Source: Obelidium mucronatum (lineage: Eukaryota; Chytridiomycota; Chytridiomycetes; Chytridiales; Chytriomycetaceae). Taken from it: 42,173 bases of DNA. Positions 30,196 through 41,566 of this stretch are shown piece by piece; the first letter of the stretch is position 1, and each line of letters starts with the position of its first letter. The position numbers were made by a program, and so were the translations under genes. The DNA lies in the NCBI GenBank assembly GCA_025765595.1, contig JAIVFH010000233.1:1-42173 (forward strand). The letters are read 5' to 3'. The notes under the pieces are model-generated. The model searched no databases and was not told where the DNA came from. It worked only from the letters and a program-made list of their open reading frames with translations.

Positions 30196-30406
30196 TTAAC
30201 CCCTTGGTTCCCGGGAACCTTTTAAAAGGTAGTAAAAAAAAATACCTTTTTCATGCACTTTCCAGCACCGCTTCAGCACGCTCAGAGCTTTTGGTCCTGA
30301 GGCAAATAGACCTGTCTTATTCCATTTCCGTTGGCCATTTTTGGTTTGGATGGGCCATTCTTGACTGATCAGGCGGGAAACAGGCCCGCCCAAAAGTCTC
30401 TCGAAA

Positions 30407-30676
30407 ATGCTTGCAGACGGCTCTTCAAACACTCGCTGTCCATGCCTTGACAAAACGGACTTATGTTTGACTCAGTATGGCCCATGGCTGGCTTTCCTTG
30501 GAGCACTTGATGACAAGTCGGACAAGCCATTGACAGACCCCCAAAAACGTTTCCGTGCCTACAAAAAGGCAGCCTCTATGCTTGGATATCACGAAAGACA
30601 GCAGTTACCATGTTGTGTCTTCGATCAAATTCGCATTTGTTTCCCTGATGGGCAAAAGACTGGATACAAGGAGTAG
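30407..30676 (+). CDS. Accessory ORF of the piggyBac element, 89 aa, Cys-containing
   Basis: ATG 30407, on the strand opposite the transposase and converging with it (47 bp between stops). The sequence has paired cysteines and family-like blocks (CPCLDKTDLCLTQYGPWLAF, PQKRFRAYKKA, LPCCVFDQIRICFPDGQKTG). It has no intron and no hydrophobic segment. It may bind DNA or metal and assist transposition; this is inference. It is intact. Confidence 0.5.
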   Translation: MLADGSSNTRCPCLDKTDLCLTQYGPWLAFLGALDDKSDKPLTDPQKRFRAYKKAASMLGYHERQQLPCCVFDQIRICFPDGQKTGYKE

Positions 30677-30722
30677 TCAATGAAACAATGAATAACAGTT
30701 TCAAACAGGAAATAAACTGAAT

Positions 30723-33001
30723 TTATTGGTTCTGTTCATCTGTCTCTTCTTCTGTATCATTTGCCTTCCGTTTCCTGGACTTTACAGCCAGTTCCACAGT
30801 ATGATACTGGGTCCAACAGAGTGGGATGCAAAGATTCACATCGCAATCTTGACAGAAGTACTTTGAGCGACTAAGGCGGCCTCCCTTGGTTCCAAAACAT
30901 AATGAATTTGCGCAGACCCGTGCTTCACGCTCACCCATTTTCACATGACGCCCAGTAAGTCTTGAGGCTCCCCCTTGAACTGAAAACATGGTATTTCGTT
31001 TTCCGCGTTGGTCTCGTTCATTATCATACGCAGCAAGATGCTTTCTCAGTATTTGATTGACTAGACTAAGTCGGAAATCGTGATGTGTCAAGGTTGGTTG
31101 AATACTCCGCAGAATTATGTATGCATTGACAAGTGCAACATCCAGCAACCACTCAAAGATTTTTCTGTACCACCGCTTCAGTTGTTTCCTTATGTTAAAT
31201 GAATTAAATGAGAAGGGCAAGAGGGAGTGTTGGAGGGGTCCAAACCTTGCAACTTGTCTACCATGTCGAACTTGGTCAGCCAAATCAACACCCGGCATAC
31301 CATGATTGTACAGATCGATTACTTTTGGCTTCTTCATTGATTCATCAATCTCAGGAGACCCAAAGCTTGAGAGGAATCGAACGTCTTTCTTGTCAAGCCA
31401 TGTGAACGCAAAGAACTTTTGTGAGAACAATGACAGGATTTCCCCTTTCTGGGACGCTTTCCAAGTTTTTTTTGTGATTGCTGCCGGTAGCAGCCTCCTC
31501 CCCTTACGAACGGTGCCCATACAGTGCGTTCCATTCTGAAGTAGGTAAAGAAACAAGACAATGTCAGTGTACCAATTGTCTGTCACTAGACAGTGACCCA
31601 TATTTAAAACTGGCTCAACCAGGGCGAGTACAATCTTTCCTGGAACCTGTAAATCATCCATCACGCCAGTAGCAGCCAGCCTTGGTGAGATTGGATAGCG
31701 GTTTTCGGCGCCTTCATCAACCATGACTCTATACACAAACCCAGTCACCGCGCATGCAAGGATGTAGAACTTGAAACCCCACTTGTCAGCTTTGGAAGGA
31801 ATGTAGCGTCGTAGGGAGTGGTTGCCCTTCCAGAGAAGTAGACTTTCATCAACAGATATATATCGCCCAAGGGACCAGCTCCTCTCGAATAGCCCAGTGA
31901 GAAGCGTAAAGAGGTCTCGTATCTTCCAAAACTTGTCAGTTGCACTTGGGGCAGAGTTGTCTGCAAAGTGGAGCATTGTATGGATTTCGAAGAATCGATT
32001 CTTGGCCATAAACTTTGAAAAAGCAGGAGTCTCCAATAAAGGATCTGTGCTCCAATTATCGGCAATATGTTGTTTCCCGTGAATTTCAACAAGAATCAAG
32101 ACTGCAAGAAAGACCCAGAATTCGGACTCTGTAATTGGTAACCTGATTTCGGGTGGACCACTTCGTTTCTTGATTGGATTTCGAGTCATGTGCAGATTGG
32201 TTTGGGCTACAATTAGGGACGCAACGGCGGGGGTGAAAAAGCAGTTGAACGCTTGCAATGCGGTTGTGACTGTACTGGCCTCCTGATTAGGACAACCCCT
32301 TTCGTTGAGGCCTTGAAAAGCAAATGGAGCATTGTAGTTTGCATCGTCTGGCTGACTTGCATTCCACTGCATTGTTATCGCACTCATCATGAGGGGAGAC
32401 ACGCTTGCATCAGCAACCACTGGTCTCCCTCTGCCTCTGCCTCTGCCTCTCCCTTGGCCTCTTGATCCCAATAGCGGCCCTCTTCTTGCACCAGGTTCAA
32501 CACCGCCACGTTCAATACCACCTCTCCCGCTCCCTCGAGGACGCCCCCGCCCTCTGCCTCGCCTTCTTCCAGCAGGTGTAGCAGTTGGAGTGGCGTCGTC
32601 AGATTCGTCATCGGCATCTGCAAAAGCTTCACAACTGTTTCTTCCCGATGAAACCCATGGGACAAACGGGTTGTCCCCTCCATCGTCACACCGAGGGCAC
32701 GGCCAAAAGCGAGGAGTATTCAAATTGCCATTGGCAGTGTACTCAAAGTTTTGATTAAGGCAATCAACGTGATACCAGCGCTTGCAAACATCACAACTAT
32801 GACAGATCAGAGAGACGCTCCAGCAAGTATACTGACTCACCACAACATCAAACCGACATCCTCTGTCGAAGTGCAGACACACTCAATCCATTCCTCTTCT
32901 TCTGAATCAGCGTCGCTGTCGTTGTCCTGGCCAATGGCGTCACTGGCTGCACTCATGTCGCTTCCCTCTCCAAGAGGCACTCGCTCTTTTGTCAGATCCA
33001 T
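30723..33001 (-). CDS. PiggyBac transposase with N-terminal PHD finger, 744 aa
   Basis: Two exons, 30723-32796 and 32841-33001, with a 44-nt intron. The join creates CCDVCKRWYHVDC from the start ATG at 33001 (MDLTKERVPLGEG). Order: acidic N-terminus, PHD finger (CVC...CDVC...H..C...CPRC), Arg/Gly-rich RGG-like linker, DDE_Tnp_1_7 domain with SVDESLLLWKG, TDNWYT and GVDLADQ, which supply the three catalytic aspartates, and a C-terminal cysteine-rich domain (CANSLCFG, CQDCDVNLCIPLCW) that binds the TIRs. There are no internal stops, so it looks potentially active. The N-terminal PHD finger suggests histone-tail reading to guide integration; such fusions are not the norm for piggyBac. Confidence 0.92.
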
Positions 33002-33132
33002 CGTTGTCCCAGTCTCCAATGGCCATTTGTGGTGACAGTGGTGTTGACAGAGTTTTTTATTATTACTACCTTTTAAAAGGTTCCCGGGAGAAAACGACCA
33101 GAAAAAATTTTCAGGGGGTGGGAACCAAGGGG

Positions 33133-33308
33133 TTAAAGAAGGCAAAAAGTAAGCAGTATCATGATGAGAATCTGTCTGCTTTTGGCTTGTTTGACATTTT
33201 GTGGTCATCCCCCAAGAGTTTAAATTTCTATTTTAATTTTTTGGAAATCAAAATAGAAATTCTGCTAAAAAGAAAATTTCTGCTTACAAGTGTTGCAATC
33301 CCATAAAG
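33133..33308 (+). mobile_element. Copia leader continuing after the piggyBac
   Basis: AGAAGGCAAAAAGTAAGCAG, then GAATCTGTCTGCTTTTGGCT and TTGCAATCCCATAAAGTCC, shared with 12782-13010 and 34134-34220. Noncoding. Confidence 0.7.
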
Positions 33309-33383
33309 TCCGTGTCCCCATAGCGAGCCGGACCTTGCGAGCCGCTAAGTGTGCGAGTCGCTAACCAGTGGAAAGCCAGCCCA
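33309..33383 (-). repeat. Reversed KDZ right-end fragment
   Basis: GTCCCCATAGCGAGCCGGACC, then GCGAGCCGCTAAG and GTGGAAAGCCAGC, the reverse complement of the terminal region at 22100-22206. Confidence 0.8.
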
Positions 33384-33796
33384 GCCTGGGGTCCGAGCGG
33401 CACGCGTGATTCGGGGTCCAAATTGGACTGAGAGCAATTTGGAGCCTATTTGGTCCCAATTGGGGCTCCAATAGGATTTCTGTTTGAAAAAAACGCGTTT
33501 TTTCATTGCTCCTAATCGGATTTTTTGCTCCTAATAGGAGCGCTACTAGCGTTTTTCACTTCTAATACCAAACCAATTGGACCCACTAGGAGCCCTAATG
33601 GGGCCATTAGGAGCCCTAATGGGGAGTTTTCCACTGATAAGGAACCTCGCACTGGTGAACATAAAGCAACCAAGAACAAATATTTACGATGTAGACTATA
33701 GCAACTTTACTGCAGAAATATCTTCCATTGCAATATAAACTTAGAAACTATGAGAAACATTATTATCAAATAAAATTTTTCTCAAATCTGCACTTG
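33384..33796 (-). mobile_element. hAT-like MITE copy M3, one end only
   Basis: The terminus CAGCCTGGGGTCCGAGCGGC is followed by degenerate palindromic words (33410-33640) and part of the core. The other end is lost; 33797-33927 is unassigned sequence. Confidence 0.75.
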
Positions 33797-33927
33797 CATT
33801 TACAGTTTTGTCTATTTTCTCTTCAGCTGTACTTTTGATTCCACTGTGAGTCTTTTCCATTTCTTTTATTTCAGTATTTCCTACTTCAGGTGAAAGACTC
33901 TCATCTTCATTCCTCTCCTGAATTGTG

Positions 33928-35364
33928 TGCTTCCCTGGCAATTACAGGAAAATTGACTTGGAAACCAAAGTAACTCCATACAAAACAACTGTCTCAAGAA
34001 GGGTTTTTGACCTGAGTAATCATGTTTTACTTATTTAATTTTCTAGCTGCTGTCATGTTATGTTTGTCCATCTGAAAACCAGAATAAGCTTTCCTCTAAT
34101 TGATTTTATCAACTAACACAAATAATGGAAGCTCTAAAGAAGGCAAAATAAGAAGTGGCTCAAGACCCCCTAAAAAGAAATTTTCTGCTCACAAGAGTTG
34201 CAACCCCATAAAGTCCTAATTTCTCTGGAGTCGCAACCTGCACTGCAAAGAAGCAAAGCCACTGAGCGTATGTCTCTGGTTAAGACACAAATCCTTTCCT
34301 TGACAAAAAGATCATGATTGATGATTTAGAACCAGTCCCTCAATCATTGAATTGCAAAGAAGGCTAAGTATTGGTTAAAATGGCTAGAGGCAATGAAGCT
34401 AGAGATGAACTCGCACTATGAAATGAAAACCTTTGAATATATAGCAATCACAGGTTCCTGACGGAAAAGGCCTGCTGAGAAGCAAATGGGTGTTTGGCAA
34501 CAAGCTAGATATGGCGAACAGGTGTTTGCTGAAGTTCAAAGCTAGATTAGTCGCAGTCGGATCATCCCAAGAGTACAGGATAGACTATACAGAGACTTAC
34601 GCTCCTGTAATCAGAAAAGAGTCATTGCGGGTGATGATCTCTATGTCAGAATATATGACTGGCACATTGCGCAGCTTGACGTTTCAGTCGCTTTTCTTTA
34701 TGGCAGGCAATCTGAAAGAAAGAAATTTAAGCAAGCACCAGAAATGTTCCCGCCGTATGGACCTGATGGAGAAAACCTACTATGCAAAATATTCAGATCA
34801 CTATATGGGCTGCATTGGTCTGCAAAAGATTGGAATGATGTGCTCACAGCGTTTCTAAAGGAGAACGGGTACAACCAAAGTCAGAAAGATTTATGTTTAT
34901 TTCACAAATACGATAAAAAAACAAAAGTATTCATATTAGTTTATGTTGATGATTTCTTGTTGATGTCTTGGAGTAAAGAATTACTCAAAGAACTAAAAGA
35001 AACAATTGAAAAGCACTTCAACATAAAAGACCACACAGATGCAAAACATGTAATTGGGATGCACTACAAGAAGACTAATAATAAGAAATACAACTGCTCT
35101 TGGATTGGTCAATCTGAGTACCGCCGCAAACTATTATTAAAGATGAAAATGTGGAATAAAATAGTAAATGGTAAAACTGTACCTATAGAAATAAGGAAAA
35201 CTCTGATGTCTCCAGGATGGGAGCATGGCAAGAAAAATAACCTCCTAAGTAAGGAGAAGAAATCAGAATACTGGTCAGCAGTGATGAGCTTAATGTACTT
35301 GGACACACGTGACCCAACATTGCAGGTTGCTTGTCAACCTGTCATGTTAAGGGGGAGTTTGAGG
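33928..35364 (+). mobile_element. Degenerate Copia element: truncated LTR, leader, RT fragment, LTR edge
   Basis: 33928-34133 is the 3' part of the LTR, 34134-34275 the leader. From about 34330 a RVT_2 region is read with two or three frame breaks: KARLVAVGSSQEYRIDYTET (34520s), then LFYGR-like, then GENLLCKIFRSLYGLHWSAK and LVYVDDFLLMS (catalytic YVDD present, 34942-34960), to SAVMSLMYLDTRDPTLQ at about 35320. RNase H is deleted, and the sequence goes straight to the polypurine tract at 35340. Not functional. Confidence 0.85.
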
Positions 35365-36240
35365 CACGTACTATAGTGAGCAGCACTCCCAATTCGGACC
35401 CTATTGGGGGTCCTATTCGGAAAACAATTCGGAGTCCGACTAGGGCCCAATTCAGAATCGGAGTCCAAATCAGACTGGGATTTACAGCTCCTAACGGTTT
35501 TTTGAGCCCATTGCTAATAGCAAGTTGATGATCCTAATCACAAAGATAGTCAAAAGTGGCTAGGGGTCCTACTAGGATCCGTGTTAGGATTCCAAATCTC
35601 AAAAACTTTGTGCATCTGGTCAGGTTTGAAGCCATCAGAAAAATTTCTGAGCCTTCATCCTGAAATTTTCTGCCAAAAATTTCACTCAAATTGAAAAAGT
35701 TGTCGCCCAGTGCCCTCAATGGGTTTAATGAATGACGTAATACAAACTTGTGTCTCACATATGTTACAAATCATTATTATTCCATTGTTATTTCTATTTG
35801 ACTGAGCCACCTTTTGATTTCAAATCAAGTTAATTAATGCTTCAGAATTCACAATCATGAATTTATTCACTACAAAATAAGTAGCTATGTTTCAAGAATT
35901 ATATAAGCTGACATAGTGCAGTTTAGAAATGGCAGTGGCTTTGACGATGATCTGGTGAGGCACGTATTCAAAGTTAGTTTGATAATTATGTTAAGCTAAA
36001 AATTCTCATAGTTTCTAAGTTTATATTGCAATGGAAGATATTTCTGCAGTAAAGTTGCTATAGTCTGCATCGTGCAGCTGCGTAAATATTTGTTCTTGGT
36101 TGCTTTATGTTCACCGGTGCGAGGTTCCTTATCAGTGGAAAACTCCCCATTAGGGCTCCTAATGGCCCCATTAGGGCTCCTAAAGGCCCCATTAGGGCTC
36201 CTAATGGTTCCAATTGGTTTGGTATTAGGAGTGAAAAACG
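35365..36240 (+). mobile_element. hAT-like MITE copy M4, right end missing
   Basis: Terminus CACGTACTATAGTGAGCAGC inserted directly after the Copia LTR edge (TTTGAGG). The usual core and word zone follow; truncated at 36240. Confidence 0.78.
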
Positions 36241-36484
36241 ATCTGATAAATGGATTTGCAACCTGCACTACAAAGAAGCAAATTGACTGAGCGTATGTCT
36301 CTAGTAGTGTTGGCAGTCCATGTACTATTATTGCAGTATCAGAACAATGCACGCAAAGAAGACTGGAAGGCACTGCTACATTTTTGAAGGTATCTGAGAG
36401 GAACATATGATTATGGGATTTTCTATGGAAAGACAAAGAACCAACCAATCTTACTTCCGACAGATGAATCTTGAGAATTTTCAA
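36241..36484 (+). mobile_element. Copia leader and RNase H fragment
   Basis: GGATTTGCAACCTGCACTAC and GACTGAGCGTATGTCTCTAG are leader sequence. 36310-36420 reads NNARKEDWKALLHFLKVSER, resembling the Copia RNase H entry block. Stops follow. Confidence 0.5.
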
Positions 36485-36842
36485 CTTAGCATATTCAACT
36501 TAGCATAATTATCAAAATGTAAAATTTTCTCAAATCTGCAATTTCATGGCAAAATTTTTTACCTTCATCAATTTTTCACCCTGCATGCTTATTAACAATT
36601 TTAATATGTTCCTGAGAGAGAGCCTTAAAAATTTATCACTCATCCCTACTTTTGAATATTTGTCTCACCCAATAATAATTCTTCAATGCTACTGCCATTT
36701 CTTAACTGCACTATGTCGACTTATATTAATGCAAGCATAGCTACTTATTTTGTAGTGAATAAATTCATGATTGGAAATCTGAAAATAACAATGGAATAAT
36801 ATTTAACATACGTGCAACACAAGTTTGTATTACGTCATTCAC
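36485..36842 (-). mobile_element. hAT-like MITE core fragment M5
   Basis: Reverse of the shared core (CACCCTGCATGCTTATTAAC, CTACTTATTTTGTAGTGAAT, AAGTTTGTATTACGTCATTC) without termini. Confidence 0.7.
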
Positions 36843-37109
36843 TAGCGACATACGCTCAGTTGCTTTGCTTCTTCGCAGTGCAGGTTGCAACTCCAGAGAA
36901 ATTAGGACTTAGTGGGATGGCAACACTTGTAAGGAGAAAATATCTTTTTAGGGGTGTGTGCGATAAGTCAGAATTTCTATCTTGATTGCAAGAAAATTGC
37001 CAAAAGCAGACAGATTCCCATGATGAGTCTGCCTGCAATCTGCACTGCTTACTAGGCATTAATCTGGCCTTGAGTAACTTCTTATTTTGCCTTCTTTACA
37101 GCTTCCATT
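36843..37109 (-). mobile_element. Copia leader, minus orientation
   Basis: Reverse of the leader (GACATACGCTCAGTTGCTTT, CAGGTTGCAACTCCAGAG, CCTTCTTTACAGCTTCCATT). Together with the LTR at 38313-38690 it forms one minus-strand Copia relic split by the element at 37110. Confidence 0.75.
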
Positions 37110-38312
37110 GGAGGACGGCCAAAAATGGTTTAAATTGATGGTTTAGAAAAAAGATAACCACCTGGTTTAGCAAAAGTTAACCAGAGTTAACTTCAGGGTT
37201 AAATTTGCTGAGACCGTTTTTTCATCTCAGCAAATTAACCACCGAAGTTAATTTTGATCGCAGTTTTAAGACTTAGAAAAATAAATCATGCTGTTGAAAG
37301 GCAGCAACAATGAAGAAGACACCAAAGAAGGACCACAGGAAGCCTGACAACCAGTAGAGGGAACAGCCCGGGGTCCGAGCGGCACGCGCGATTCGGGGTC
37401 CGATTAGGGCCTGAATAGGAGTCCGACTAGGAGTCCGAATCGGACCCTATTAGGAGCTGGACCGATTAGGCGTCTAATAGGGCGCTATTAGGGGTCCTAG
37501 TGGCGCTCCTAATCGCAAATGAGCCAATCGGACCTGTCCTTATAGCATTTGTTAGCTCTTAATAGGAGTTCTAATAGCCATCTTTTAAAAGGTTTTCAGT
37601 AGTTAATGTGCATTTTCTCATTTAATGCTATGCCCTATTCGGAAGTCCGACTAGGAGAAAGAAAACCCCTTCAAATACAAGGAAAAAATAGAAATCTCCT
37701 ACTGGAAACAGGTTAGGAGTACATTAAGGGGCGGCTAGGAGCGCCAATTGGCGTATTGGCCATTCCGATTCGGCCCCTATTCGGGACTGCTCCTAATAGG
37801 GCCCTATTAGGACCCTAGTCGGACTCCGAATCGTTTCCCGACTAGGAGTCCGAATTGGGGTCCGAATCGGGAGTGCCGCTCGCTATAGTACGTGAGAGGG
37901 AAGAACTGGAGAGAACAAGAAAAACTTGGCAGGATAGTTTATTAAATATTTCTAACCACATGTCCACATAAGTTCTGTCAAACCTGCTGGTGCCCATGGA
38001 CAGGATAGAGTTTGTGAATTGTTCGACAGTCGAGAATTCAATTCAGGTGACTTCGGCATGGAGGCATGGAGAATTCGGAGCAAAGGCTTGTTGTATCTGA
38101 CGTGGCTGTGTATAAACGAGCAATAAACCTAATACTATTGAATTTTTGCGGCCGGTCATAGTTCCTGTTTGGTGATTAACCACGGAAAATGACCTGTGTT
38201 TTTGGATGACACATTGTGGTCAACTTTTAGAAATTTGCAGTTTAGGGGAAAGGTTGACCATGTGGCTATTTTTTCTTAAACCATCAAATTAAACCATTTT
38301 TGGCCGTCCTCC
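37110..38312. mobile_element. Non-autonomous DNA element with about 43-bp TIRs
   Basis: The left end GGAGGACGGCCAAAAATGG... and the right end ...CCATTTTTGGCCGTCCTCC are inverted repeats over about 43 bp with a few mismatches. The flanks give ATT (or CATTG if the boundary is moved), within a Copia leader/LTR border that reads CTTCCATTATTTGTG when empty. Without the MITE inserted at 37364 it would be about 660 bp. No ORF seen. Confidence 0.85.
37364..37894 (-). mobile_element. Complete hAT-like MITE, 531 bp, 8-bp target duplication
   Basis: AGAGGGAA at 37356-37363 and 37895-37902 flanks the element. One end is CAGCCCGGGGTCCGAGCGGC, the other, reverse-complemented, CACGTACTATAGCGAGCGGC. The 8-bp duplication and CA...TG ends suggest a hAT-type transposase. 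Nearly the whole length consists of degenerate palindromic words. Confidence 0.88.
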
Positions 38313-38690
38313 ATTGTGTTAGTTGATGAAATCAATTAGAGGAAAGCTTATTCTGGTTTTCAGGTGGACAAGCATGACATGACAGCAGCTAGAAAATTAA
38401 ATAAGTAAAACATGATTACTCAGGTCAAAAAACCCTTCTTGAGACAGTTTTGTGTTGTCTGGAGTTACTTTGGTTTCCAAATCAATTTTTATTAAATTGC
38501 CAGGGAAGCAACAGCTTGAACATGTCCATTTTCTAAAAATAGAATTATTAAAAACCCTCTTCTTAACCCTCAAACCATTTGAACAAAGTAGGAACATCTT
38601 TTCTATAAATAGAACTACAAGGAATTGGCCTCCAACCCCCTCAAACTCCCCCTTAACATGACAGGTTGACAAGCAACCTGCAATTAAACC
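38313..38690 (-). repeat. Copia LTR, minus orientation
   Basis: Reverse of the LTR at 12441: GTTAGTTGATGAAATCAATT at one side and CTCCCCCTTAACATGACAGG at the other. Confidence 0.85.
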
Positions 38691-38830
38691 CATTGAGGGG
38701 ACTGGACGACAACTTTTTCAATTTGAGTGAAAATTTTGTCTGAAAATTTCAAGATGAAGGCTCAGAAAATTTTTCTGATGGCTTCAAACCCCACCAGATG
38801 CACAAATTTTTTTTGAGATTTGGAGTCCTA
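38691..38830 (-). mobile_element. hAT-like MITE core fragment
   Basis: Reverse of the core block (AATTAAACCCATTGAGGGG, CTCAGAAAATTTTTCTGATGG), truncated on both sides. Confidence 0.7.
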
Positions 38831-39172
38831 ACACGGATCCTACTGACTAGCATTCCGAGTCTGACTGTCAACTTGCTATCTGACTGTCAACTTGCTACAC
38901 AGCAAATTGGACCTGGGGAAATCATTGGGACTTCTTACAGATTTCAAATGAGATATCATCAATAAATCTTCAAAAAATATCGAAGAATTCTACATGAAAT
39001 CTTCAAGGTTCGGCGCTGAGATTGGAAATTCCTCAGATACACTGACAAAATCATACTGAAATCTCACGGAAAAAGTCATGAAATCCCTGAGAAACCTCAA
39101 GAAAGCATTCAAAAATCAGTGAGAAATCAGTGAGAAATCAGATTGATATAAATGTAGTCTTTATTTGCACAA
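38831..39172. other. Spacer with a short direct repeat and GAAATC-rich words
   Basis: CTGACTGTCAACTTGCTA occurs twice (38858-38898). GAAATC/AGTGAGAAATCA words recur over 38940-39140. No gene supported; it probably includes the 3' UTR of the minus-strand gene. Confidence 0.5.
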
Positions 39173-41415
39173 CTAATCAGAATTCAAATCATTTTCACCG
39201 GACATCTCATCCGCTTTCCTTTTTCCTGTTCCAGACCTGGTACTTCTGCGACTTGTATCACTTCGAGCATTGTCTTCCGGCTTTGATACCAAAACTTTGG
39301 ATGAGTTTGTAATTACATTTGCAGCCTTTTTCATGGGTCCAGGTTTTCCACGTACAAGTTTCGAAGGAGGAATGTTTGGAGCATAACTGTCGACAGTGTT
39401 TGCAGAAAATACCGGAATATCAAAAGTCTTAAGAACAGAGTGCTTCAATGCTTTGGATGGCTTAATGGGCCAAATCGACCAGAATTTAGCAGCATCACCC
39501 CTGATTGGATCAATTGGATTCTTTAGCACCAAAAAATAATGCCGATCAAAACTCACCCACTGACAAATAGATGTATCAGAGAATTTCCAATTATTCGCAG
39601 AGCCCTAAAAACCTTGAAATCTGATTGAAGGAGAGCCAATTGCCCATTGGATTCTGGTTCATCTCCGATGTTCTCCAGCTCTGGATGTAGTAGTATGACA
39701 CACAGCACATGCAAAGCATCATCCCATGTTGTCTTCTTGTTGGATTGATTTGCTTCCCGAGATTCCAAACCAAAATCTTCCAAGAGAGTACCAATCCACA
39801 TTTGGTTGTCGCCAAGTTTAACACCGGGAACAAGAGCTTCTACAAGCATTTGGAAGAAGCTGTGGGAACACAAGGCATAATTGCCTGTTGTTGAAGATAT
39901 GTACAAGAATTTCTGAAACAGTGGATTGGGCTGGGGCCCCATGTTTGAAAGCCTTACTATTCATCGTATCCAAAACCAGGGCAGCTCTACTTGGAGCAAT
40001 GAACTGTGTAGACCAATCCAAGGAGATATTTGATGGTACTGTCTAAGAAATCGGCAACAGAAGATGGCTGCCCCAAACTATTGATGCGCATCACAAGCTG
40101 CATCACGGCTGGTTTGAATGACACCAAGTGCTCCAAATCTTCATAAGCAATCTGTTCAAGAAGATAAATGACGAAATGCATGCATATCCAATTAATTTAA
40201 ATTATATACCTCTCCATTAACCAATGCACTCTCCACAGCTGCCAACATCAGCACTATTTCTTCCCCTCCAATAACACCTCCAGCACGCAGTTTTTGAATA
40301 TATTTAGAGACAGCAGCAGGGGCAAAGACAGAAGGTGGCTGATACAGTAGATTTTCTTTTCGCCAAAGAAATGAAGGCTTCCGAACTGTTGTATCTGGCT
40401 CATCGTCACTTTCCGCGATCATGTGGTCAGAGGATGGGACATGTGGTTGCAAAGTATATATGTTGAAGGCTGTGCAACAGTTGCAGCTGGCTCTCCGGGC
40501 TTTGATTTTTGTTTTTGGAAGGAAGCTCGAAGTGGGCTTGCAACATCCTTCACAGCATTTGCTGTTGATACTAACGCCGCCCACACCAATGATTGAAAAG
40601 TAGAATATCTGGATGATTGATCCAAAAACTTGAGGGATTGGTCCAGTTTCATTGAGAGCAACCGAAAGGCGTATTTCTAATAGGTCTCCCTCAAGTACTA
40701 GAGTTTTCCTTTAACACAATAGATGGCGATTTCATGGTTTGCTGCTGGGGCCAATTTACTCAAGGCATAGAAAGCTTTAGTAATAGCTTCGACAGTGTAT
40801 GTATCAAGCTCCTGGAAAGCTTGTGACGTTCTAAGGTTTTCGAAGACAGGTGCATCTCTCAAACGAATACTGCCCAGATGCAGGCGCTTTGATGGAGCTG
40901 CAAATGCTTGGAAAATCATACTTGCATCCTATTTGGTAACTTTGTTAGTGGATAGTTGTTGTGTCAACATACATGTCTTACATTCATTATCGCTTCTCTC
41001 ATTTCCTTCTCTGATGGAAACTTTGCTGATGGAACAGTAGGAGAGAACATTGGAAAGGATGGAAAGGATGGGGCAGATGAGACGGTGGTGGTCGCCGATG
41101 GAAGGTTGAGGTTTTTGCTTGTTTTGATCATTGTGGACGATCTGTGCAGGGACCATTACACAGTTTTTCTCCAAAGGATTCTAATTAGGCCACTCACCCA
41201 CGAAGCTCATTATATCTCCTTTTATGCTCGTCGTGATCGGCTGCTACATAGGCAAGGAGACGATCCAGTTCCCTCTGCTGCCCATCGACAAGCGCCTGCA
41301 ACATCAAATTTCTTTCCTCAAGCTCCCGAATCTTGATTCCGTCAAATGTGGAAGTTGCGGAGAGCATGGGAGCAGTCAGGATGGGGGACGACACCGGAGA
41401 AGAGGTTGAATCCAT
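39173..41415 (-). CDS. Multi-exon gene of unknown function
   Basis: Clear exons from the 5' end: 41198-41415, 40982-41141, 40716-40928, one starting at 40676, one ending at 40210, one starting at 40151, and the last 39173-39559 (after a 53-nt intron from about 39612). Product order: an N-terminal coiled coil (IRELEERNLMLQALVDGQQR), a Ser/Pro linker, then helical blocks (ASMIFQAFAAPSKRLHLGSI, LDQSLKFLDQ, AYEDLEHLVSFKPAVMQLVM, HSFFQMLVEALVPGVKLGDN). It ends in a basic Ser-rich tail (KPEDNARSDTSRRSTRSGTG). The joins near 40420-40480 and 39913-40100 could not be made in frame, so there is an unseen intron or a lesion. No family recognised. Confidence 0.55.
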
Positions 41416-41566
41416 TTTTTGTCATGTACAAATATAGTACCATTGTCCACCATTACCATTACAGTGTAAAACATGTGATTGCGACTCGTAAAGCAAACTA
41501 AGGCAGTGCGCAGTTGGAACAAAAATACAGAACAGAACTATTGAAATTTCCAAAAAAGGAAAAAAC

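Larger units (their letters stand above)
30200..33132 (-). mobile_element. Apparently intact piggyBac transposon, 2,933 bp
   Basis: TTAA at 30196-30199 and 33133-33136 flank perfect 13-bp TIRs CCCCTTGGTTCCC / GGGAACCAAGGGG. An internal inverted repeat (CCCGGGAACCTTTTAAAAGG) abuts the left TIR at 30210-30233 but is about 33 bp inside the right TIR (33063-33087), the asymmetric arrangement typical of piggyBac. It carries an open transposase and a second small ORF. The uninterrupted target can be read at 34128 (AAGCTCTAAAGAAGGC). Confidence 0.93.

Noticed and set aside
32389..32754. Plus-strand Pro/Leu-rich frame
   Set aside because: Antisense of the RGG-like linker of the piggyBac transposase.
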